Part shown: piece by piece, positions 19,169 to 27,462 of the stretch
How the letters are laid out: each line of letters starts with the position of its first letter
Position numbering within the stretch: position 1 is the stretch's first letter
Assembly: GCA_036268615.1 (NCBI GenBank)
Contig: DATATV010000049.1
Location: 3,891 to 67,890 of the forward strand
Reading direction: 5' to 3'
DNA: 64,000 nucleotides
From: DATATV01 sp036268615
Lineage (GTDB): Bacteria > Actinomycetota > Actinomycetes > Mycobacteriales > Pseudonocardiaceae
Position numbers and translations under genes: made by a program
Notes under the pieces: model-generated
Databases searched by the model: none
What the model was told of the DNA's origin: nothing
Seen by the model: the letters and a program-made list of their open reading frames with translations, nothing else

Positions 19169-20355
19169 CCGTCACCGTCGTCGGCGTGGACGGCGCCACC
19201 CTGTCGCCGGGTGGTGCCGAGCTGATCCGGGACGCCACCGTGGTGGTCGGTGGCCGCCGGCACCTGGCCCGGCACGCGCCGGACGCGGCACGCACCATCG
19301 AACTGGGTGACCTGACCGGCGCGGTGCGCGCGCTGGCCGGCGTCGAGGCGGATTCGGTCGTGGTGCTGGCCTCGGGTGACCCCGGGTTCTTCGGAGTGGT
19401 CCGCTCGTTACGGGCGGCCGGCATCGCGGTGTCGGTGCTGCCCGCGTTGTCCAGCGTGCAGCGGATCGCCGCGCTGGTCGGCCGACCCTGGGACGACCTG
19501 GCCGTGGTCAGCGCGCACGGGCGCGCGCTCGGCCCGGTGTTGAACGTGTGCCGGGCCCGACCGGCGGTCGCGGTACTGACCGGACCGGGTTGCGGGCCGG
19601 CCGAACTCGGGGCCGGCCTGCACGGTTGGCGGCGCACCCTGGTGATCGCCGAGGACATCGGCGGACCGGACGAAAAACTGTCCACTGTGGACGCGAGCGT
19701 TGCCGCGCGGCGGGCCTGGCGGGACCCGAACGTCGTGCTGTGCCTGACCGAGACCGACCGGGTGGCCGAGCGCTCCTGGTACGCGGGCGGGGCCGCGGTG
19801 CCGCCGCCGGACGGCTGGGCACTGCCCGAGGACGCCTTCTCCCATCGGGACGGGATGATCACCAAGGCCGAGGTGCGCGCACTCGCGCTGGCCAGGCTCG
19901 CGCCCCGGCCGGGGACCCTGGTCTGGGACATCGGCGCCGGCTCCGGCGCGGTCGGCGTGGAGTCCGCCCGGCTCGGGTCGGCGGTGCTCGCGGTGGAGCG
20001 CGACCCCGGGCAGTGTGTGCGGATTCTGCACAACGCGGCCGAGTTCGCCGTCGATGTCCGGCTGGTCGAGGGCGCCGCGCCGGACGCGCTGGTGGGCTTA
20101 CCCCGGCCGGACGCGGTGTTCGTCGGCGGCGGTGGGCCGCTGGTGGTCAAGGCGTGCGCCGAGGCCGGTGCGGACCGGGTGGTGGTCGCGCTGACCGCGT
20201 TGGACCGGATCGCCGCGGCCCGGGACGTGTTGCGCGCCGGCGGTTATCACGTCGAGGGCGCGCAGGTGGCCGCCTCCCGGCTGGCCGAGCTGCCGGACGG
20301 CACCAGCCGGCTCGCCGCGACCAATCCGGTCCTGCTGCTGTGGGGTACTCGATGA
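19165..20355 (+). CDS. cobL: Precorrin-6Y C5,15-methyltransferase (decarboxylating)
   Basis: A 396-residue bifunctional enzyme that methylates C5 and C15 and decarboxylates the C12 acetate. The N-terminal half (CbiE type, about 1-200) has VVVGGRRHLARHAP and ASGDPGFFGVVRSL; the C-terminal half (CbiT type, about 215-395) is a Rossmann methyltransferase with HRDGMITKAEVRA, the SAM loop WDIGAGSGAVGVE and AVERDPGQ. It starts at GTG overlapping the cobM stop and ends in an ATGA overlap with cbiG/cobJ. Confidence 0.95.
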   Translation: MTVTVVGVDGATLSPGGAELIRDATVVVGGRRHLARHAPDAARTIELGDLTGAVRALAGVEADSVVVLASGDPGFFGVVRSLRAAGIAVSVLPALSSVQRIAALVGRPWDDLAVVSAHGRALGPVLNVCRARPAVAVLTGPGCGPAELGAGLHGWRRTLVIAEDIGGPDEKLSTVDASVAARRAWRDPNVVLCLTETDRVAERSWYAGGAAVPPPDGWALPEDAFSHRDGMITKAEVRALALARLAPRPGTLVWDIGAGSGAVGVESARLGSAVLAVERDPGQCVRILHNAAEFAVDVRLVEGAAPDALVGLPRPDAVFVGGGGPLVVKACAEAGADRVVVALTALDRIAAARDVLRAGGYHVEGAQVAASRLAELPDGTSRLAATNPVLLLWGTR

Positions 20356-22118
20356 CGCAACGCATTGGACTTTTCGCCGTCACCGCGGCCGGCGGGCGGG
20401 CCGCCGTCGAGCTGGCCGCCGGGCTCGGCCCGGACGCGGTGGTGATGGACGGCCCGCTCCAGCCGGCCCTGCGCCGGGCGTGGCCCGAGCTGGACGCGGC
20501 GGTGTTCTTCCTGGCCACCGGCGCCACCGTGCGGCTGATCGCGCCGCTGCTGGCCGACAAGCACACCGACCCGGGCGTCGTCTGTGTGGACGAGGCGTGC
20601 CGGTTCGCCGTCGCGCTGGCCGGCGGCCACGACGGCGGCGCGAACGCGCTGGCCGAGCGGGTGGCCGAAATCCTGGGCGCCACCCCGGTGATCACCACCG
20701 CGTCGGACGCCACCGGCAGCACCCCGTTGGACGAACTGGTCGCCCTGCTGGACGCGGCGGTCGACGGCGACCAGGCCGCCTGCGGGGTCGCCATTCTCGA
20801 CGGCGCGCCGGTCCGGCTGGTCAACCCGCTGGGTTTCCCGCTGCCCGCGCTGCCGGCCAACGTCGGCCCGGACGTGCGCAATCCACAGTGGATTGTGGTG
20901 ATCGACGACCGGGTGCCGGTCGAGCGGCCGACCGAGACGACGCTGCGACTGGTGCCGCACACCCTCGTCGTCGGGGTCGGCTCGGCGCGCGGCGTGCCCA
21001 CCGACGCGGTCACCGCGGCGCTGGCCCGGCTGGAGGTCGACCACGGGCTGGATCTGCGCGCGGTGCGCGCGTTCGCCACCGTCGACCGGAAGGCCGACGA
21101 GCGGGGCATTCTGGACGCGGTCGGCGACTGGGCGTTCTGGCACTGGCAGGACGAGCCCGCGCTGCGCAGTTACCCGGCCGACGTGCTGGCCGGGGTGGCG
21201 GTGCCCAATCCGAGCGAGGTGGTGCTGGCCGAGGTCGGCACACCCAGCGTGGCCGAGGCGGCGGCGCTGCACGCGGCCGGCGAACTGTCCGGCGGCGGCC
21301 CGGTCGAACTGGTCGTGGCCAAGGTGAAGAGCGGTGGCAACGTGACCGTCGCGGCGGCCCGGATGCGGCCGCGCGGCCGGCTCGCCGTGGTCGGCCTCGG
21401 GCCGGGCGCGGGCGACCTGCGGGTGCCCCGGGCCGACGCCGAACTGCGCCGCGCGTCGGTCGTGGTCGGCCTGGACTCCTACGTCGACCAGGTGCGCCAC
21501 CTGCTCCGGCCGGGCACGGAGGTGCGGGCGAGTGCCCTCGGTGCCGAGGAGGAGCGCGCCCGGGAGGCGGTCGAACTGGCCGCCGGCGGGCGGGCGGTGG
21601 CCCTGATCGGGTCCGGCGACGCGGGCGTCTACGCGATGGCCAGCCCGGCCCTGGAACAGTGCCCGCCGGAGGTCGAGGTGGTCGGCGTGCCCGGGGTGAC
21701 CGCGGCGCTGGCCGCGTCCGCGCTGCTGGGTGCGCCGCTCGGGCACGACCACGCGCTGATCAGCCTGTCCGACCTGCACACCCCGTGGCCGGCGATCGAG
21801 CAGCGGGTGCGCGCCGCGGCCGACGGCGACTTCGTCGTCTGCTTCTACAACCCGCGCTCCGCCGGGCGCGACTGGCAGTTGGGCGCGGCGCTGGACCTGC
21901 TGCGCGAGCGCCGGCCGCCGAGCACGCCGGTCGGCGCGGTCCGCCAGGCCAGCCGGGACGGGCAGCGGGTGTGGTGCCGGCCGCTGGCCGAGTTCGATCC
22001 GACCGAGGTGGACATGTTCACCACGGTGGTGGTCGGCTCATCGCAGACCGTGCTGGCCGGCGGTCGGATGGTCACCCCGCGCGGTTATCGCTGGTTGAGC
22101 GTGCCGGCCACACCGTAG
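20352..22118 (+). CDS. CbiG-CobJ fusion: precorrin-5A hydrolase-like domain plus precorrin-3B C17-methyltransferase
   Basis: A 588-residue fusion. Residues 1 to about 338 are CbiG-like: the N-terminal part has FFLATGATVRLIAPLL, DEACRFAVALAGGHDGGAN and EILGATPVITTASD, and the C-terminal part has VVGVGSARGVP, FATVDRKADERGI and VAVPNPSEVV. Residues about 340-588 are the ring-contraction methylase: VVGLGPGAGDLRVPRA, IGSGDAGVYAMASP, GVPGVTAALAASALLGAPLG, DFVVCFYNPRSAGR. CbiG removes the two-carbon unit in the cobalt-early route; its presence beside CobN is noted in the findings. The start overlaps the cobL stop as ATGA. It ends the tightly packed operon. Confidence 0.94.
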   Translation: MTQRIGLFAVTAAGGRAAVELAAGLGPDAVVMDGPLQPALRRAWPELDAAVFFLATGATVRLIAPLLADKHTDPGVVCVDEACRFAVALAGGHDGGANALAERVAEILGATPVITTASDATGSTPLDELVALLDAAVDGDQAACGVAILDGAPVRLVNPLGFPLPALPANVGPDVRNPQWIVVIDDRVPVERPTETTLRLVPHTLVVGVGSARGVPTDAVTAALARLEVDHGLDLRAVRAFATVDRKADERGILDAVGDWAFWHWQDEPALRSYPADVLAGVAVPNPSEVVLAEVGTPSVAEAAALHAAGELSGGGPVELVVAKVKSGGNVTVAAARMRPRGRLAVVGLGPGAGDLRVPRADAELRRASVVVGLDSYVDQVRHLLRPGTEVRASALGAEEERAREAVELAAGGRAVALIGSGDAGVYAMASPALEQCPPEVEVVGVPGVTAALAASALLGAPLGHDHALISLSDLHTPWPAIEQRVRAAADGDFVVCFYNPRSAGRDWQLGAALDLLRERRPPSTPVGAVRQASRDGQRVWCRPLAEFDPTEVDMFTTVVVGSSQTVLAGGRMVTPRGYRWLSVPATP

Positions 22119-22206
22119 TCGCACATCGTTGGCAGGACGGCATTACTGGCAACGGCGTACTACTTGCATTAGTCCACAGTGGACCGACATCGGCTAGGAT
22201 CGGTCC
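22119..22206. promoter_or_regulatory. Intergenic region upstream of the CDF transporter with a 13-bp palindrome
   Basis: This is the only clear break in the cob run (88 bp). It is AT-richer than its surroundings and holds GTCCACAGTGGAC (22172-22184), a near-perfect inverted repeat about 25 bases before the transporter start. The same palindrome family also occurs inside neighbouring cob genes, so it may be an interspersed repeat rather than an operator. No convincing -10/-35 pair was found. Confidence 0.35.
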
Positions 22207-23250
22207 GTGGCGGACGAACACGGTCATGGACACGGGCATGAGCACGGCCATCGGGACCGGGCCGGTCAGCGGCGCGGGCACCGGTTGCGCCACCTGCTCA
22301 CCCCGCACAGCCACGACGCGGCCGACCAGTTCGACAGCGCGCTGACCGCGAGCCGGTCGGGCCTGCGCGCGCTGTGGGGGTCGTTCGTCATCCTGCTGGT
22401 CACCGCGCTGGTGCAGGCGGTCGTGGTGCGGCTGACCGGGTCGGTCGCGCTGCTCTCGGACACCCTGCACAACCTTGCCGACGCGTGCACCGCGCTGCCG
22501 CTCGCGGTCGCCTTCCGGCTCGGCCGGCGAGCCGCCGACCGGCGGTTCACCTTCGGCTACGGGCGGGCCGAGGACATCGCCGGGCTGGTCGTGGTCGGCG
22601 TGATCGCCGCGTCCTCGGTGTTCGCGCTGGTCGAGTCGGTGCGCCGGTTCGTGTCCCCGCAGGACGTGCACCAGCTGCCCGCCCTCGCCGCCGCCGCGGT
22701 GGTCGGCTTCCTCGGCAACGAGGCCGCCGCGCGCTGGCGCATCCGCACCGGCCGGCGGATCGGCTCGGCCGCGCTGGTCGCCGACGGCCTGCACGCCCGC
22801 ACCGACGGCTTCACCTCGCTGGCCGTGCTGCTCGCCGCGGCCGGCAGCGCGCTGGGCTGGCGCTGGCTGGACCCGGCCGTGGGTCTGGTGGTCGCGGTGG
22901 CCATCGGCGCCGTCCTGGTCGGCGCCGGGCGCGCGGTGCTCGGCCGGCTGCTGGACGCGACCGACCCGCGCACGGTGGACACGGCTCGTGCGCTGGTCAG
23001 CGGCGTGCCCGGGGTGCTCGCGGTGGAGGAACTGCGGCTGCGCTGGTCGGGGCACGGGCAACTGGCCGAACTGACCGTGATCGTCGACCGGGAGCTGAGC
23101 CTGGTGGCCGCGCACGCCATCGCGCACGAGGTGGAACACCGGCTGCTGCACGGCGTGCCACGGCTGGTGCGGGCCCACGTGCACCCGCATCCGGCGCCGG
23201 TCGCCGACCGGGACGACCACGCGACCGTGGCGCATCACACTACGGTTTGA
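22207..23250 (+). CDS. Cation diffusion facilitator (CDF) family metal transporter with His-rich N-terminus
   Basis: A 347-residue divalent-cation/proton antiporter. The N-terminus (residues 3-15) is an alternating His-Gly stretch, HGHGHGHEHGH, a likely metal-binding tail. The membrane domain has about six helices with SVALLSDTLHNLADACTALPLA carrying the conserved D-x-x-HNxxD site (helix 2), and the related VADGLHARTDGFTSLAVL (helix 5). The C-terminal cytoplasmic domain (about 255-345) has a ferredoxin-like fold pattern. Family members export Zn, Co, Ni or Fe. Placement between the cobalamin methylases and CbiX suggests cobalt or nickel homeostasis, but the metal is inferred from context only. 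Confidence 0.9.
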   Translation: MADEHGHGHGHEHGHRDRAGQRRGHRLRHLLTPHSHDAADQFDSALTASRSGLRALWGSFVILLVTALVQAVVVRLTGSVALLSDTLHNLADACTALPLAVAFRLGRRAADRRFTFGYGRAEDIAGLVVVGVIAASSVFALVESVRRFVSPQDVHQLPALAAAAVVGFLGNEAAARWRIRTGRRIGSAALVADGLHARTDGFTSLAVLLAAAGSALGWRWLDPAVGLVVAVAIGAVLVGAGRAVLGRLLDATDPRTVDTARALVSGVPGVLAVEELRLRWSGHGQLAELTVIVDRELSLVAAHAIAHEVEHRLLHGVPRLVRAHVHPHPAPVADRDDHATVAHHTTV

Positions 23251-23281
23251 CCCGGCTGTTACCCACAGGTCAGGATGGCCG

Positions 23282-24226
23282 GTGTCCATTTCCGAGACCG
23301 GCCCCGACCCACTGTTGATCGTCGGGCACGGCACCGCCGACGACGGCGGCGCCCACGAGTTCCTCGGCTTCATCGACCGGTTGCGCGCCCGGCTCGCGCC
23401 GCAGCACGTCGACGTCGCCGGCGGGTTCATCGAACTGTCCGCACCGGCGGTCGGCGCCGCCTGGCAGGACCTCGTCGACCGCGGCCACCGCAGGTTCGCC
23501 GCGGTGCCGCTGGTGCTGGTCGCGGCGGGACATGCCAAGGGGGACATCCCGGCGGCGCTGGAGCGCGAGGTGCGCCGCAGTCCCGGCACGTCCTACCGGT
23601 TCGGCCGGCCGCTGGGCCCGCACCCGACGTTGCTGCGGCTGCTGGCGCAACGGATCGACGAGGTGGCCGGGACGGCCGACCGGTCGGACACCGCGGTGTT
23701 GTTGGTGGGGCGCGGTTCCACCGATCCGGACGCCAACGCCGAGGTGTGCAAGGTGGCCCGGTTGCTCCAGGAGACCAGCGACGCCGCCTTCGTGGAGACC
23801 GCGTTCGTCTCGTTGGCCGCGCCGAGCGTGCCCGAGGGGCTGGAGCGGGTGCGCCGGCTGGGTGCGCGACGGGTCGTGGTCGCGCCCTACTTCCTGTTCG
23901 ACGGGGTGCTGCCGCACCGCGTCAGCGCCCAGTCCATCTCTTTCGGACAGTCGACGCCGGAGCTGGAAGTGTTGGTGGCCAAGCACATCGGTGACTGCGC
24001 CGAACTGGCCGACCTGGTTGTCGAGCGGTATGAGGAAGCTTTGGTGGGGGACATCCGGATGAACTGCGACACCTGCGCGTACCGGGTGCTGCTGCCCGGC
24101 TTCGAGAACAAGCTGGGCGCACCGCAGACGCCGCACCACCATCCGGACGACCCCACCGGCCAGGCGCCCGGGCACGGCCACGGCCATGAGCACGGCCACG
24201 GGCAGGTGGACACCCATGTCGGCTGA
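23282..24226 (+). CDS. cbiX: Sirohydrochlorin chelatase (CbiX/SirB type), two-domain form with His-rich tail
   Basis: A 314-residue chelatase with two CbiX-like domains: LLIVGHGTADDGG at the start, with VAAGHAKGDIPAAL carrying the second metal-site histidine, then LLVGRGSTDPDANAEVCKVARLL in the second half. The C-terminus has MNCDTCAYRVLLPGFE, a cysteine motif seen in actinobacterial members, followed by a His-Gly-rich tail (HGHGHEHGHG). It could insert Co2+ (B12) or Fe2+ (sirohaem) into sirohydrochlorin; the cluster favours cobalt, but iron is possible because CobN is also present. It starts at GTG 23282 and overlaps cobA by 11 bp. Confidence 0.9.
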   Translation: MSISETGPDPLLIVGHGTADDGGAHEFLGFIDRLRARLAPQHVDVAGGFIELSAPAVGAAWQDLVDRGHRRFAAVPLVLVAAGHAKGDIPAALEREVRRSPGTSYRFGRPLGPHPTLLRLLAQRIDEVAGTADRSDTAVLLVGRGSTDPDANAEVCKVARLLQETSDAAFVETAFVSLAAPSVPEGLERVRRLGARRVVVAPYFLFDGVLPHRVSAQSISFGQSTPELEVLVAKHIGDCAELADLVVERYEEALVGDIRMNCDTCAYRVLLPGFENKLGAPQTPHHHPDDPTGQAPGHGHGHEHGHGQVDTHVG

Positions 24227-25436
24227 CCGGCACTACCTGGCCGGCCTCGACCTTGCCGGCAAGCGGGTCGTGGTGATCGGCGGCGGCACGGTCGCCCAGC
24301 GCCGGCTGCCCCGGCTGGTGTCCGCGGGCGCGGCCGTCGAGCTGATCGCGCCGGAGGTCACCCCGGCGGTGCAGGGCATGGCCGATGCCGGCGAACTCAG
24401 CTGGCACGCCCGGCCCTACGCCGAGGGCGACCTGGCCGGCGCGTGGTACGTGGTCACCTGCGCGTCCGACCCGGCGGTGAACGCGGCGGTCGCGCAGGAG
24501 GCCGAGCGCGGTCGGGTGTTCTGCGTGCGGGCCGACGCCGGCACGCTGGGCAGCGCGGTCACGCCCGCGGTCGGCGAGCACGACGGGCTGCTGGTCGGGG
24601 TGCTGGCCGGCGGCCAGCCGCGCCGGTCGGCGAGTGTGCGCAACGGCCTGCTGGACGCGCTGCGCGAGGGCCGGGTCGCCGACCAGCCGGTGTCCTCGCC
24701 GACGCTGCCCGGGGTCGCGCTGGTCGGTGGCGGGCCGGGCGATCCGGAGCTGATCACCGTGCGGGGCCGGCGGTTGCTGGCCCGCGCCGACGTGGTGGTG
24801 GTCGACCGGCTGGCGCCGCGCGAACTGCTCGACGAACTGCCGCCGGACGTGCTCGTGGTGGATGCCGCCAAGATCCCCTACGGGCGGGCCGCCTCCCAGG
24901 ACGTGATCAACAAGACGCTGATCGAGCATGCGCTGGCCGGGCGGTTCGTGGTGCGGCTCAAGGGCGGCGACCCGTACGTGTTCGGCCGCGGTTTCGAGGA
25001 ACTGCTGGCCTGCGCCGAGGCGGGCGTGCCGGTGACCGTCGTGCCCGGGGTGACCAGCGCGTTCTCCGTACCGGCGGTGGCCGACGTGCCGGTGACCCAC
25101 CGAGGCGTCGCGCACGAGGTGGTGGTGGTGTCCGGGCACGTGGGGCCGGACGACCCGCGCTCGCTGGTGGACTGGCCCGCGTTGGCCCGGCTGCGCGGCA
25201 CGATCGTGCTGCTGATGGCCGTCGAGCGCATCGGCGCGTTCGCCGAAGCGCTGATCCGCGGTGGCCGGCCGGCGGACACCCCGGTGGCGGTGATCGCCGA
25301 CGGCACGCTGCGCAGCCAGCGGACGGTCCGTGCGCCGCTGGACTCGGTGGCGGAAGTGGCGCTCGCACAAGGCATCCGGCCGCCGGCGATCGTGGTGATC
25401 GGGCCGGTGGCGGCGTTGGGCGACGGGGTCCGGTGA
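24216..25436 (+). CDS. cobA: Uroporphyrinogen-III C-methyltransferase with N-terminal precorrin-2 dehydrogenase domain (CysG-like)
   Basis: A 406-residue bifunctional protein. Residues 1 to about 150 form the Met8p/CysG-B type Rossmann domain (KRVVVIGGGTVAQRRLPRL, YVVTCASDPAVNAAV) that oxidises precorrin-2 to sirohydrochlorin. Residues about 165-400 are the SUMT: VALVGGGPGDPELITVRG, DRLAPRELL, IPYGRAASQDVIN, RLKGGDPYVFGRG and PGVTSAFSVPAVADVPVTHR. It supplies both B12 and sirohaem. ATG 24216 overlaps the end of cbiX. A dehydrogenase domain plus CbiX is consistent with sirohydrochlorin being made and metallated here. The gene ends in a strong stem-loop that includes its own stop codon. Confidence 0.94.
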   Translation: MSADRHYLAGLDLAGKRVVVIGGGTVAQRRLPRLVSAGAAVELIAPEVTPAVQGMADAGELSWHARPYAEGDLAGAWYVVTCASDPAVNAAVAQEAERGRVFCVRADAGTLGSAVTPAVGEHDGLLVGVLAGGQPRRSASVRNGLLDALREGRVADQPVSSPTLPGVALVGGGPGDPELITVRGRRLLARADVVVVDRLAPRELLDELPPDVLVVDAAKIPYGRAASQDVINKTLIEHALAGRFVVRLKGGDPYVFGRGFEELLACAEAGVPVTVVPGVTSAFSVPAVADVPVTHRGVAHEVVVVSGHVGPDDPRSLVDWPALARLRGTIVLLMAVERIGAFAEALIRGGRPADTPVAVIADGTLRSQRTVRAPLDSVAEVALAQGIRPPAIVVIGPVAALGDGVR

Positions 25437-25472
25437 GCGGCTGACCGACCAGGTGGGTGGTCAGCCGCTCAC
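25433..25472. terminator. Stem-loop ending the cobalamin operon (bidirectional)
   Basis: GTGAGCGGCTGACC (25433-25446) pairs perfectly with GGTCAGCCGCTCAC (25459-25472), a 14-bp stem with a 12-base loop. The left arm contains the cobA stop codon, and the right arm ends 4 bases before the stop of the convergent RIO kinase gene. No U-tract. Confidence 0.85.
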
Positions 25473-25476
25473 CTCG

Positions 25477-26427
25477 TCAGGTCAGGCCCGCCTCGGCCAG
25501 CAGGGCCCGGGACACGTCCTCGGGATCGGCGACCTCCGGCGGCAGGCCCCGGCCGGTGAACCAGCCGGTGATGTTGTGCACGTCCCGGACCAGGAAGTCC
25601 GCGCCGGTCGGGTTCGACACCAGGTCGACCACCTGGGGCAGGTCGATCAGGATCGGCCGCCCCTCGTGCACCAGCACGTTGTAGGCGGACAGGTCGCCGT
25701 GGGCGAGGCCGAGACCGGCCATGGCCAGCAGCGCGTCGAACAGCCCGTCCCACAGCGCGCGCAGTTCGGCCGGTTCGGGCCGCAACTGCGCCAGTCGGGG
25801 CGCCGCCGCACCGTCGGCCGTGCCGAGGAACTCCACCAGCAGCTCGGTTCCCTCCCGCTGCACCGGATACGGCACCGGGACGCCGGCCGACCACAGCCGG
25901 CTCAGCGCGCCGAACTCGGCCAGCGCCCACTGCTCGGCGATCAGGTTGCGGCCGAACGAGGTGCGGCCGGCGATCGCCCGGTTCTCCCGGGACCGGCGCA
26001 TCCGCCGTCCCTCCAGGTACTGCGCGTCCCGGTGGAAGTTGCGGTGGTCGTCGCTGCGGTAGCGCTTCGCGGCGAGCAGGCAGGACGGCCCGGTCCCGTC
26101 GTCGAGTTCGCGGCGCAGCAGGTGCACGTCGGCTTCCTTGCCGGTCTTCAGCACACCCAGCTCGGTGTCGGCCGCGGCCAGGCTGGTGATCACCCAGTCC
26201 GGTCGTGGGGTGGGCCCGTGGTCGGCCTGGTCCCAGTTCGACCAGCGGTCGCCGCGCCGTGGCCGGTCGTGGGCCGACAGCTGATCTTCCCGGGCGGCGG
26301 CCAGTCGGGCCTTTTCGCCCTCGGTGAGCCGGCCGCGCCGCTTCGGTTGCGGGCCACGGCCCAACCGGCGACGGTTGAGCGGGGCGGAGAAATCGCCGGC
26401 GAGATCGTCGGCGTCGTAGTCACGCAC
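25477..26427 (-). CDS. RIO1-family serine protein kinase
   Basis: A 316-residue atypical kinase. After a basic, charged N-terminus (about 1-75) comes the RIO domain: the ATP-binding lysine region LLAAKRYRSDDHRNF, the catalytic loop LAHGDLSAYNVLVHEG (catalytic Asp about residue 243), and the metal-binding LIDLPQVVDLVSNP. A TGKEADVHLL segment forms the RIO-type glycine loop. Archaeal and eukaryotic RIO1 act in small-subunit maturation; the substrate of the bacterial version is not established. It ends at the operon terminator of the cobalamin genes, convergent with cobA. Confidence 0.9.
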   Translation of the reverse strand: MRDYDADDLAGDFSAPLNRRRLGRGPQPKRRGRLTEGEKARLAAAREDQLSAHDRPRRGDRWSNWDQADHGPTPRPDWVITSLAAADTELGVLKTGKEADVHLLRRELDDGTGPSCLLAAKRYRSDDHRNFHRDAQYLEGRRMRRSRENRAIAGRTSFGRNLIAEQWALAEFGALSRLWSAGVPVPYPVQREGTELLVEFLGTADGAAAPRLAQLRPEPAELRALWDGLFDALLAMAGLGLAHGDLSAYNVLVHEGRPILIDLPQVVDLVSNPTGADFLVRDVHNITGWFTGRGLPPEVADPEDVSRALLAEAGLT

Positions 26428-26658
26428 TGTGGGTGCTCCCTGTTCAGGAAAGTCGCCCCACCGGCGCGAATCAGTTCAGCGCGCGGGTAACCCGGTGAGG
26501 CGGAGGACGGGGTGAACGACGTTGTCGGCGCAGCACAGCGCAACCGTTGTCGCCACGGAATCCACCTCCCTCACCAGCTCGGATCGCCCGATGACGATCA
26601 GCTTCGGGGACCTACGTCGGACAGCATGCAGCCGGCCCGCGCCGGACGCAATCGAATT
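26428..26658. other. Intergenic region without a recognisable gene
   Basis: This 231-bp gap lies between yaaA and the RIO kinase gene on the minus strand. Small frames exist on both strands but none has a family match or a supported start. It probably holds the promoter of the RIO kinase gene; I could not pick a convincing -35/-10 pair. Confidence 0.4.
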
Positions 26659-27396
26659 TCAGGCGAGCAGGTCCACCGCGCGCTCGCCGGTCTGCTCCAG
26701 CGTGATGCCGGCCGCCCTGGCGGTGCGCAGCAGGCCGGTCACGGTCGTGGGCTCCCGGCCGGCGAGCGCGAGCGCCCTGGCCAGCCGGCCCTTGTACGCC
26801 TTGTTGTGGTGGCTGACGGCCAACCGCCGGCCGCCGTCGGCCGCCGTGACCACCCGCACGGTGACCGCCTCGGGCAGCCGGGCCAGCGCGCGGTAGCCGC
26901 CCGAGCGCAGGTCGACCACGAGTTCGTCCAGAGTGGACAGAGCGGGCTCGACGACCGGCCGCCAGAGTTCGCGCAGCGGGCCGACCCCGGGCACGGTGCT
27001 GCTGCCGGAGAGCCGATAGGCCGGGATCGGGTCGGTCGCCCGCAGCACGCCGAACAGCGCGGACGCCACCGCGAGCCGGCCACTCGCCCGGCGCAGCTTC
27101 GCCGGGGTCAGCGAGCCGACGTCCAGCGCGTCGTAGAGCACGCCGGTGTAGCGGCGCAGCGCCGGCATCGTCGGTGCGGTGAGCAGCGCGGCGTTGCGGG
27201 CCACTTCGGTGTGCTGGCGCTCCGAGAGTCCCAGTGCGGCCAGGCTGGCCGGCAGGTCGGCGGCGAGCTCGATCAGTGCGTCGGCCAGTTTCCGGCGGAC
27301 CGGGTTGAGCTCCGGGAAGGACAAGGCGGCCAGGTCCAGCGGACCGCCGTCCCCGCAAGGGGCTTTGGTCTCCGACGGGGGTAGCAACACCAGCAC
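26659..27396 (-). CDS. yaaA: YaaA-family (DUF328) peroxide stress protein
   Basis: A 245-residue protein beginning MLVLLPPSETKAP, the signature N-terminus of the UPF0246/YaaA family, followed by RYTGVLYDALDVGSL, LFGVLRATDPIPAYRLSGS and the C-terminal SHHNKAYKGRLAR, all family landmarks. E. coli YaaA limits free iron and oxidative DNA damage during peroxide stress and has a DNA-binding fold. The length matches the family. It is on the minus strand, upstream of the RIO kinase, with a 231-bp gap, so a shared promoter is not certain. Confidence 0.9.
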   Translation of the reverse strand: MLVLLPPSETKAPCGDGGPLDLAALSFPELNPVRRKLADALIELAADLPASLAALGLSERQHTEVARNAALLTAPTMPALRRYTGVLYDALDVGSLTPAKLRRASGRLAVASALFGVLRATDPIPAYRLSGSSTVPGVGPLRELWRPVVEPALSTLDELVVDLRSGGYRALARLPEAVTVRVVTAADGGRRLAVSHHNKAYKGRLARALALAGREPTTVTGLLRTARAAGITLEQTGERAVDLLA

Positions 27397-27462
27397 CCGA
27401 CCAGCCTAGAGCGGGGAAAACAGGTGGGTGACGGGCAGGGTGCGGGCGTACCGTCGCCCCGC

